Of a DNA stretch of 64,000 nt, positions 35,485 to 43,050 are shown in pieces. Made by a program: the position numbers and the translations under genes. Under the pieces are notes generated by a model. That model searched no databases. It worked only from the letters and a program-made list of their open reading frames with translations, and was not told the origin of the DNA. The stretch is from Pseudomonas alloputida (GTDB taxonomy: Bacteria > Pseudomonadota > Gammaproteobacteria > Pseudomonadales > Pseudomonadaceae), in assembly GCF_021283545.2 (NCBI RefSeq), contig NZ_CP128540.1, positions 2,825,501 to 2,889,500 on the forward strand, in the 5' to 3' direction. Position 1 is the stretch's first letter, and the number at the start of each line of letters is the position of its first letter.

Positions 35485-36396
35485 ATGCAACCCCTCGACC
35501 ACCTTTCCCTGAACCTGTTCATCGTCGTCTGCGAAGAAGGCACCATCGCCCGCGCAGGCGAGCGCGCGTTCATGGCGCCGTCCGCCGTCAGTAAACGTAT
35601 TTCAGACATTGAGGCGCGCTTTGGCACCGCCTTGCTCAAACGTAGCAAGCGCGGCGTGGAGCCCACCCCGGCGGGGCTTGCACTGCTGCGCCATGCCAGG
35701 GAAATGACCCGCGCCATGGAACGCCTGGACAGCGAGCTGAGCGAATACGCCCACGGCGCGCGTGGTCATGTGCGGGTGCTGGCCAATGTATCGTCGATCA
35801 TGGAGTTTCTGCCCGAAGAACTGTCAGCGTTCATGCTGGAATACCCACTCATCCAGGCCGATATCGAAGAGCGCTTCAGCGCCGATGTCGTTCGTGGTGT
35901 GGCCGAGGGCACTGCAGACCTTGGTATCTGCCGCAAATCCATGGCGGTGGGTGACCTGGATTTCGTACCGTATCGGCAGGATCACCTGGCCGTGGTCGTT
36001 GCTGCTGACCACCCGTTGGCCGGCCGCAGCCAGATTGCCTTCGAGGAAACCCTGGGTTACGACCACCTGGGGCTATCGGCCTTTGCCACATTGAACGCTT
36101 TCATGCGTAAAAGCGCCGAACAGTCAGGCAAGGCGCTGCGTTTTCGTTCGTACGTGTCGTCGTTCGACGCGGCATACCGTCTGGTGCAGTTTGGCCTTGG
36201 CCTGGCGGTGTTCCCGCAAGAGGCCGTGTCCCGCTATGCGGCGTTGTTCGACCTGCGGGTCATTGCGCTGACTGACGACTGGGCGCTTGGTGAATTCGTC
36301 ATCTGCATGCGCGACCGGCACACGCTCTCGCTGTCGGCTCGGCGCCTGCTTGACCACCTGTTGCTGCGTGCACCGGCCTGGCAGGGCGCGGGCTGA
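35485..36396 (+). CDS. LysR-family transcriptional regulator
   Basis: 303 residues: winged helix-turn-helix (LNLFIVVCEEGTIARAGERAFMAPSAVSKRISDIEARFG) and a substrate-binding-like effector domain (ADLGICRKSMAVGDLDFVPY). Start at 35485 (MQPLDHLSL). It is directly upstream of, and collinear with, the lyase-CoA-transferase-transport cluster and most likely regulates it; the effector would be the substrate of that pathway. Confidence 0.9.
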   Translation: MQPLDHLSLNLFIVVCEEGTIARAGERAFMAPSAVSKRISDIEARFGTALLKRSKRGVEPTPAGLALLRHAREMTRAMERLDSELSEYAHGARGHVRVLANVSSIMEFLPEELSAFMLEYPLIQADIEERFSADVVRGVAEGTADLGICRKSMAVGDLDFVPYRQDHLAVVVAADHPLAGRSQIAFEETLGYDHLGLSAFATLNAFMRKSAEQSGKALRFRSYVSSFDAAYRLVQFGLGLAVFPQEAVSRYAALFDLRVIALTDDWALGEFVICMRDRHTLSLSARRLLDHLLLRAPAWQGAG

Positions 36397-36494
36397 TCCA
36401 TCGTGGCTGACGATGGATCAGCCCGCGAAACACGTCTTTTCTGCCCGTCATCCAGCTCTTAGTCTGGCGCAACGCTTCAGACAGAGAGACCGCG

Positions 36495-37424
36495 ATGACA
36501 ACAATAACAATCAATGAAGTCGGCCTGCGCGATGGCTTGCAGAGCCTGCAAGTGATCATGCCGACAGCAGCCAAACGCCGCTGGATCGACGCCGCTTACG
36601 GCGCCGGCGTGCGCCATATGGAAGTCGCGTCGTTCGTGCCGGCACGCTTGCTGCCGCAGATGGCCGATGCCCGCGAAGTGGTGGCTCACGCCCTCACGTA
36701 CCCGGACCTGCAAGTAACCGTGCTGGCTCCAAACCTTCGTGGCGCAAGGGACGCACTTGAATCGGGGGCACACCGCATCGTCGCCCCGGTATCGGTGAGC
36801 ACGGCGCACAGCCTGGCCAACGTGCGCCGCACGCCAGTGGAGATGGTCGAGGAACTGGGGCGCATGTGCCAGCTGCGTACTGAAATGGGCCTGCATGGGG
36901 TGCAAGTCGTGGCCGGCATGTCAGTGGCCTTTGGCTGCACCCGCCAGGGCGAGGTGCCGCTGGCTGACCTGTGTGCGTTGACCCGCCAGGTGATCGAAGC
37001 CGGTTGCGACCTGGTCTCCCTGGGGGACACCACTGGCTATGCCAATCCGGGCCAGGTGGCAATGGTGCTTCAGGCCGTACGGGAGATTGCAGGCGACCGT
37101 CTCAAGGCCGCGCACTTCCATGACACCCGGGGCCTGGCCTTGGCCAACAGCCTGGTGGCGGTGCAGCAGGGCATTGGGGAACTGGATGCCTCCCTGGCGG
37201 GCCTGGGAGGCTGCCCGTTCGCCCCTGGCGCGTCTGGTAATACCGTGACCGAGGACCTGGTGTTCATGCTGCAAAGCATGGGCTACGACACCGGCATCGA
37301 CTTGCCTGCGCTAATCGAAACCCGGCAGGTACTAAGCGAAGCGCTACCGGGCGAGCCACTTTACGGCTTCATCGCCCGGGCCGGATTGCCGCTCAACTTC
37401 GCCAACACACACCGCCACGCCTGA
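36495..37424 (+). CDS. HMG-CoA lyase-like enzyme (DRE-TIM family)
   Basis: 309-residue acyl-CoA lyase. Catalytic motifs: VGLRDGLQ at residues 9-16 (metal-binding Asp, catalytic Arg), HFHDTRGLALAN with metal-binding His residues, and GLGGCPFAPGASGN containing the active-site cysteine loop. These are shared by HMG-CoA lyases and by lyases for citramalyl-CoA and related hydroxyacyl-CoAs. Next to a class III CoA-transferase it would cleave a CoA ester of a branched hydroxy-dicarboxylate into acetyl-CoA plus a keto acid. The exact substrate is not shown by sequence. Confidence 0.85.
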   Translation: MTTITINEVGLRDGLQSLQVIMPTAAKRRWIDAAYGAGVRHMEVASFVPARLLPQMADAREVVAHALTYPDLQVTVLAPNLRGARDALESGAHRIVAPVSVSTAHSLANVRRTPVEMVEELGRMCQLRTEMGLHGVQVVAGMSVAFGCTRQGEVPLADLCALTRQVIEAGCDLVSLGDTTGYANPGQVAMVLQAVREIAGDRLKAAHFHDTRGLALANSLVAVQQGIGELDASLAGLGGCPFAPGASGNTVTEDLVFMLQSMGYDTGIDLPALIETRQVLSEALPGEPLYGFIARAGLPLNFANTHRHA

Positions 37425-37448
37425 ATTGCCCGCAAGAGGAGCATCACA

Positions 37449-38639
37449 ATGTCCAGACTTCCCTTGGACGGCATCCGTGTCGTTGAGATTTCGCATATGG
37501 TCATGGGCCCGACGTGCGGCATGATCCTTGGCGACCTTGGCGCCGAAGTCATCAAGATCGAGCCGGTACGCGGCGACGGCACACGCCGTTTGCTGGGCGC
37601 AGGGGCGGGCTTTTTCCGCACCTTCAACCGCAACAAACAATGCATTGCTGTCGATGTTGAAACGCCCGAGGGCCGTGAGGCCGTGCTGCAATTGATCGAC
37701 ACCGCCGATGTCTTCATCGAGAACTTCAAGCCCGGGCGTATGCAGAAGCTGGGTCTGGGCTACGACGCACTGTGCCAGCGCAATCCAGGGCTGATCTACG
37801 CTTCGCACAAGGGGTTTCTCAGCGGGCCATATGATAACCGCCTGGCGCTGGATGAAGTGGTACAGATGATGGCCGGTCTGGCCTACATGACAGGGCCGGT
37901 GGGGCGCCCGCTGCGCGCAGGCAGCTCGGTGAACGACATCATGGGTGGCATGTTCGGCGCCATTGGCGTGCTGGCCGCACTCAACGAGCGCCACAGCACC
38001 GGCAGGGGCCGTGAGGTGCAAAGTGCCCTGTACGAGAATTGCGTGCTGCTGGCTGCCCAGCATATGCAGCAGTACGTGGTCACCGGTGAAGCCGCAGCGC
38101 CGATGCCGAACCGCATCAGTGCCTGGGCCATCTATGACGTGTTCACTTTTGCCGGTGGCGAGCAGATGTTTGTCGCCGCCACAGGGGAAGGCCAGTGGCA
38201 CGCGTTATGCCGGGTACTGGGGCAGACCGCTTTGCTTGATGACCCGACCCTTGGTAGCAATAACGACCGCGTGTTGCAGCGGCCACGGCTGCTGGCGCAC
38301 CTGGCCGAGGTGTTTGCGCCGCTGGACGCCGGGCAGTTGGCGTTGCAGCTGGAAGCCAACGGCATTCCTTTCGCGCCGATCCGCCGCCCTGAAGAGCTTT
38401 TCGAGGACCCCCACCTGCTACAGAGCGGTGGCATGGCCGAGCTGCAACTGGAAGACGGCAGCCACACACCGATGCCGTTATTGCCGCTATCACTGGACGG
38501 CCAGCGCCTGCAGCCACGGCGGGCGATCGCGAGGATTGGTGAGCACACCCGCCAAGTGATGCGTGAACTGGGTTACAGCGACGCGCACATTGCCCAGCTG
38601 TGTGCGGCGGGCGTGCTGAAAACAGACGACGCGGCTTGA
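37449..38639 (+). CDS. CaiB/BaiF family (class III) CoA-transferase
   Basis: 396 residues with the family start LPLDGIRVVEISHMVMGPTCGMILGDLGAEVIKIEP, NRNKQCIAVDVETPEG, DVFIENFKPG, and the catalytic Asp region NRLALDEVVQMMAGLAYMTG. It moves CoA from a donor to a carboxylic acid. 24 nt after the lyase gene, so CoA activation followed by cleavage is the obvious pathway order. Confidence 0.92.
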   Translation: MSRLPLDGIRVVEISHMVMGPTCGMILGDLGAEVIKIEPVRGDGTRRLLGAGAGFFRTFNRNKQCIAVDVETPEGREAVLQLIDTADVFIENFKPGRMQKLGLGYDALCQRNPGLIYASHKGFLSGPYDNRLALDEVVQMMAGLAYMTGPVGRPLRAGSSVNDIMGGMFGAIGVLAALNERHSTGRGREVQSALYENCVLLAAQHMQQYVVTGEAAAPMPNRISAWAIYDVFTFAGGEQMFVAATGEGQWHALCRVLGQTALLDDPTLGSNNDRVLQRPRLLAHLAEVFAPLDAGQLALQLEANGIPFAPIRRPEELFEDPHLLQSGGMAELQLEDGSHTPMPLLPLSLDGQRLQPRRAIARIGEHTRQVMRELGYSDAHIAQLCAAGVLKTDDAA

Positions 38640-38651
38640 GGAGGCCTTGAG

Positions 38652-39176
38652 ATGGCGATCTACCAATATGACAACCTTGCACCCAACCTGCACCCGGAAA
38701 CGTTCATCGCCGAGGATGCCAGCGTCATCGGCGACGTTACCCTGGAACAAGGCGTCAGCGTATGGCCGCAGGCCGTGCTACGGGGCGACAACGAAGCGAT
38801 CCGTATCGGCCAGCACAGCAACGTGCAGGAGGGTGCTGTCTTGCATGCCGACCCCGGCTTTGCGTTGACAGTGGGGCAAGGTGTCACCATCGGCCACCAG
38901 GCCATGCTGCACGGCTGCACCATCGGCGATGGCGCGCTGATCGGCATTCAGGCGGTGGTGCTCAATGGCGCGGTCATCGGCAACAACTGCCTGGTGGGTG
39001 CAGGCGCCATCGTCACCGAAGGCAAGGTGTTTCCCGACAACTCGTTGATCCTGGGCGCACCTGCCAAGGTAGTGCGCGAGCTCACTGCCGAAGCTATCGC
39101 CGGTATGCAGCGCAATGCGACCGAGTACGTCGCAAAAGGCCAGAGCTTCAAGGAAAAGCTGATCCGTATTCGCTAA
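38652..39176 (+). CDS. Gamma-carbonic-anhydrase-like hexapeptide protein (PaaY/CaiE type)
   Basis: 174 residues forming a left-handed beta-helix of hexapeptide repeats: GDVTLEQGVSVWPQAVLRGD, VQEGAVLHADPGF and VTIGHQAMLHGCTIGDGALIG carry the three zinc-ligand histidines. Members next to CoA pathways act as carbonic anhydrases or as thioesterases that release stuck CoA (PaaY). The latter would fit here. 12 nt after the CoA-transferase. Confidence 0.88.
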   Translation: MAIYQYDNLAPNLHPETFIAEDASVIGDVTLEQGVSVWPQAVLRGDNEAIRIGQHSNVQEGAVLHADPGFALTVGQGVTIGHQAMLHGCTIGDGALIGIQAVVLNGAVIGNNCLVGAGAIVTEGKVFPDNSLILGAPAKVVRELTAEAIAGMQRNATEYVAKGQSFKEKLIRIR

Positions 39177-39243
39177 AAAACCTGCTGGTGGCGCCCTTCG
39201 AGGCGTCGCTGCTCTCCAATAATTACAAGAATGGAGATTCACC

Positions 39244-40560
39244 ATGGTTGCTTTGACCGGCGAACTGGCGCGTGAGCGCAACGACAGTCACATCAATGAG
39301 CTGCTGCTATACCGCCGTGTGGCCTGGCGCATCATGCCGCTGGCTATCATCTGCTTCCTGTTCTCCTACTTCGACCGCATCAACATCAGTTTTGCGAAGA
39401 CACAAATGCAGCAGGAACTGGGCCTCAGCGATGCCGCCTACGGCCTGGCCGCGAGCATGTTCTTCGTCGGCTACGTGCTGTTCGAAGTGCCCAGCAGTCT
39501 TGGCCTGAAACGCTACGGGGCTCCGGCCTGGATCTGCCGGATCATGGTGTCCTGGGGCCTGGCGACGGCTGCGCTGGTATTTGCCTATACCCAGTACACG
39601 CTGTACTTCCTACGCTTTCTGATCGGCGTCATGGAGGCCGGTTTCGGCCCGGCGATCCTGTTCTACCTGGCATGCTGGTTCCCGCGCAAGCACCTGGCGA
39701 AGATGAATGGCCTGTGGTTCCTGGCGGTGCCGCTGGCCGGAGCGGTGGGTGGCCCGGCTGCGGGCTTTTTGCTGGGGACAATGGACGGCGTGTTAGGCCT
39801 CGCTGGCTGGCACTGGTTGTTCCTGATGTCCGGGCTGCCGTGTGTGCTGCTGGGCCTGCTGGTGCTGTGGAAGCTGGACCGCGATATCGAGGCGGCGAAA
39901 TGGTTGAGCCGCGAGGAGAAGGACCTGCTGGCGGAGAACCTTGCCCAGGACAAACGCACCGCAAAACCGATACTCGGCTCGATCTGGCGGGTGTTGCTGA
40001 CCCGTGAAGTGGCGATCATGGCGTTTATCTACTACGTGGTCAAAACCGCGTCCTACGGGCTTAATTTCTGGATGCCGCACCTGATCAAGTCCTCGGGGGT
40101 GCAAGACATGCTCTGGGTTGGCGTGCTGTCGGCATTGCCCTATGCGGTAGCGTGCATCGGCATGGTGTTGCTGACTCGTCACTCCGACCGCACCGGCGAG
40201 CGCAAGCGCTATCTGGTGTACTGCCTGCTGGCGGCCGCCGTCGGTTACCTGCTGGCGTGCCTGTTCTCCGACTCTCCCTTCGCGATGATGACCGCGCTGG
40301 TGCTGGCCACTGCGGGCACCTTTATCGCTATCCCGATCTTCTGGACCATTCCACAGTCGACGTTCTCGGGGCTGGCAATTGCCACCGGCACCGCCGCGAT
40401 CAACTCGGTGGGACAGCTGAGCGGCATCGTTGCACCAGTGATGGTGGGCAAGATCAATGACCTTACCGACAGTACCTACATGGGCATGCTGTCAATCGCG
40501 CCGCTGATCCTGGTCGCATGCCTGGTGGTGATGCGTTACGTGCGCAACCCCAAAAGCTGA
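39244..40560 (+). CDS. MFS transporter, anion:cation symporter family
   Basis: 438 residues, twelve membrane helices, start MVALTGELARERND, then YRRVAWRIMPLAIICFLFSYFDRINISFAKTQM, the opening of ACS-family carboxylate symporters (phthalate, tartrate and glucarate carriers). Probable inner-membrane uptake of the acid used by the lyase and CoA-transferase. Confidence 0.92.
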   Translation: MVALTGELARERNDSHINELLLYRRVAWRIMPLAIICFLFSYFDRINISFAKTQMQQELGLSDAAYGLAASMFFVGYVLFEVPSSLGLKRYGAPAWICRIMVSWGLATAALVFAYTQYTLYFLRFLIGVMEAGFGPAILFYLACWFPRKHLAKMNGLWFLAVPLAGAVGGPAAGFLLGTMDGVLGLAGWHWLFLMSGLPCVLLGLLVLWKLDRDIEAAKWLSREEKDLLAENLAQDKRTAKPILGSIWRVLLTREVAIMAFIYYVVKTASYGLNFWMPHLIKSSGVQDMLWVGVLSALPYAVACIGMVLLTRHSDRTGERKRYLVYCLLAAAVGYLLACLFSDSPFAMMTALVLATAGTFIAIPIFWTIPQSTFSGLAIATGTAAINSVGQLSGIVAPVMVGKINDLTDSTYMGMLSIAPLILVACLVVMRYVRNPKS

Positions 40561-40609
40561 TTGGCGCTGAGTCTTCGAACAACAACAAGAATAAGCACAA
40601 GGCATACCA

Positions 40610-41890
40610 ATGATCGTGATCTTTCGGCGAGCATCGCTGGTGCTCTCGGCGCTTTACTGCGCCTGTCAAACCGCCCAGGCTGCCTTTATCCATGACGGCA
40701 GTGGCAGCCTGGAACTGCGCAATTTCTATTTCGACCGCGACTTTCACGGTGACAGCGCCACGCAATCGCGGCGCGGTGAATGGGCCCAGGGCTTCATGCT
40801 GCGCTTGCAGTCTGGCTATACCGACGGCGTGGTTGGCTTTGGCCTGGACGCAGCCGGCATGCTGGGGCTCAAGCTGGACTCCTCGCCTGACCGTAGCGGT
40901 TCCGGCCTGTTGCCGCGAGGCAGCGACAAACGCGCCGCGGATGACTACGCCAAGGCCGTAGCTACCTTCAAGGCCAGGCTGGCGCAGAGCGAATTGAAGG
41001 CGGGGGGCCTGAGCCCGCAACTGCCATTGCTGGCGTCCAACAGCAGCCGCTTGTTCCCCCAGTGGTTCAACGGTGTGCAACTGGTGAGCAAAGACTTGGA
41101 CCGGTTTACGTTCACCCTTCTGCAGGTGGATGCCACCAAATTGCGTGACTCCACCGACTATGAGGACCTGACCGCCATGGCGCAGCAAGGGGCCTATTCG
41201 GCGACGGTCACCAGTGATCGTCTGCGCTACGCCGGCGTCGATTACCAGCCGTTGAACAACCTGACCCTCAGCCTTCACACCAGTGTGCTCGAAGACCTGT
41301 TCCGGCGTGATTTTGCCGGTTTTAAGTTCAAGACCCGACTTGGGCCGGGGGATGTGTTCACCGAGTGGCGCTGGTTCAATGCAAGGGAGCAGGGCCGGGC
41401 GTTGCTGGGCGGAGTCGACAATCAGACCCTCAGTACCAACTTCGGGTACAGCGTTCAGGGCCACACGTTCAGTGGCGGCTATCAGAAAGTGCGTGGGGAT
41501 ACGGCATATGCCTACGTGGGGGGCACCGATACCTACCTGTTCAGCGAACAGCAGGTCAGCACATTTGCCTTGGCCAACGAACGGGCGTGGATGCTGCGCT
41601 ACGACTACAACTTTGCTGCGGTGGGCATCCCCGGGCTGACGTTCAACGTGCGTTATGTAAAGGGCGATCAGGTGGACCCGCAACGCATTGCCAGCGTCAA
41701 GGGCAGGGCATTGGCCGCTGGCGACGGAGAGGGGCGGGAATGGGAGCGGACTACGGATATCTCCTATGTGGTGCAGTCGGGGGCGCTCAGGAATGTGTCG
41801 CTGCGTTGGCGCAATGCGAGCATGCGCTCGAATTTTGCCGATGCAGCGGATGAGAACCGGGTGATCGTGGGGTACACGTTCGAATTCTGA
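40610..41890 (+). CDS. OprD-family outer-membrane porin
   Basis: 426 residues: signal peptide (..SALYCACQTAQA), then FIHDGSGSLELRNFYFDRDF, GFMLRLQSGYTDGVVGFGLDAAGMLGLKLD and a C-terminal strand ending YTFEF with terminal Phe. OprD porins are usually substrate-specific; this one closes the catabolic cluster and probably passes the same carboxylate. Ends 2 nt from the stop of the convergent immunity-like gene. Confidence 0.93.
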   Translation: MIVIFRRASLVLSALYCACQTAQAAFIHDGSGSLELRNFYFDRDFHGDSATQSRRGEWAQGFMLRLQSGYTDGVVGFGLDAAGMLGLKLDSSPDRSGSGLLPRGSDKRAADDYAKAVATFKARLAQSELKAGGLSPQLPLLASNSSRLFPQWFNGVQLVSKDLDRFTFTLLQVDATKLRDSTDYEDLTAMAQQGAYSATVTSDRLRYAGVDYQPLNNLTLSLHTSVLEDLFRRDFAGFKFKTRLGPGDVFTEWRWFNAREQGRALLGGVDNQTLSTNFGYSVQGHTFSGGYQKVRGDTAYAYVGGTDTYLFSEQQVSTFALANERAWMLRYDYNFAAVGIPGLTFNVRYVKGDQVDPQRIASVKGRALAAGDGEGREWERTTDISYVVQSGALRNVSLRWRNASMRSNFADAADENRVIVGYTFEF

Positions 41891-41892
41891 AT

Positions 41893-43050
41893 TCAGACAC
41901 AATCTTCGTTGGGCGCAGCCGGTTTCGCTTGCGCTTTGGATCTGCGCGTTTTGCGTGGCTTTTTCGCCGGCCGCTTGCCGGGCTTGAGCTGCCAGCGGTC
42001 GGCGTTGGCGAGCAGGCGTGCCTGGATTGCGGGAGGGTAGTCGCTCAGGGTTGTCACGGGTGGGACTGGCTTGCCGGGCAGGCCGGCCTCGCGGATGACC
42101 TTCGGCCAGCGCGGTCGCCAGCACAGCAGCAGGCTGAGCCAGTGGCCGGTGCCGATGATGACGAAAGCGGGCCAGACAAACAGCAGCGCAATTTTGAACA
42201 GCCAGCTGCTCTTGCGGAAGAAACGCCCAAGGCCTTCGAACTGGGCGCTGAATGCCTGGATGGGTGAGGGTAGCTGGGTGCTCAGGCGGGGGCGGGGGAC
42301 GGCGTGCGGGCCTTCTTCCATGTAACGGCGGATGAATTCCCACTCATCACGCAGTTCGCTGCCGCCTTGGCCTTGTTTGCCGAGCAGGGCCATTTCCATG
42401 TGGGGCAGGCCGGTGCGGCTGGGGTGCCAGATTAGACCGAGTCTTACTCCAACGCTTAGCGAATCATCTTCTGGGCGAATGCCCGTGCTGCCGGTTGTTT
42501 TCCAGGGGAAGGTGACGATGCCACCACAGTAGCTGGGGCGGTGGAGGTGGACCTGTTGAGTTATACGATTGAAGCGAATGAGTAGATGCCGACTGGTCAG
42601 CATTTCCAGTCGCGAGATTTTTACGCCGTACTTCAGGTAAAAATACAATGCTGCGCCTGAAGCTGAAGCCAATAGAGCTGTAAGTATGACTGCTATAAAG
42701 GAGATTGAATAAGGTTGAGTGATATCAAGCCAGATGGAACCGACAGCTATGCCGGTTCCGAAAATTATCCCAGGCAGCACCCCGCCGATCGTGACTAGCG
42801 TAATGAGGCCGCGCTTCTCTTCTGAGCCGCCACAGCGCATTTCCATGTGGGTTTCATTGAATGCATAAACAGGGCCGCGTATGAGGGGTGTTTCACTTAC
42901 CCGGGAAAAGTGAATCTCTTCATTCAGGTCGCCTTCATAAAAATCTCTATTTGCGCGCTTTTCTGCTGGTGTCATCCCTGCTTCGTACGTTCTACGTGCA
43001 GCTTCTGACTGAGTTGCCATCTGCCAGAATCCCCATTCGATAAGATACAT
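41893..43050 (-). CDS. Membrane protein, putative immunity to the upstream toxin (DUF6708-like)
   Basis: 385 residues with two membrane helices near 88-110 and 118-142 and another hydrophobic pair near 285-315, plus a very basic tail (KPGKRPAKKPRKTRRSKAQAK). I read it as a DUF6708-like protein, a family found next to T6SS membrane-toxin genes. The start overlaps the toxin stop (TAATG), so they are translationally coupled. A membrane-located immunity protein matches a membrane-targeting toxin. The first 150 or so codons are visibly AT-richer than the flanks (23 G/C in the 60 bases from 42661). Confidence 0.65.
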   Translation of the reverse strand: MYLIEWGFWQMATQSEAARRTYEAGMTPAEKRANRDFYEGDLNEEIHFSRVSETPLIRGPVYAFNETHMEMRCGGSEEKRGLITLVTIGGVLPGIIFGTGIAVGSIWLDITQPYSISFIAVILTALLASASGAALYFYLKYGVKISRLEMLTSRHLLIRFNRITQQVHLHRPSYCGGIVTFPWKTTGSTGIRPEDDSLSVGVRLGLIWHPSRTGLPHMEMALLGKQGQGGSELRDEWEFIRRYMEEGPHAVPRPRLSTQLPSPIQAFSAQFEGLGRFFRKSSWLFKIALLFVWPAFVIIGTGHWLSLLLCWRPRWPKVIREAGLPGKPVPPVTTLSDYPPAIQARLLANADRWQLKPGKRPAKKPRKTRRSKAQAKPAAPNEDCV

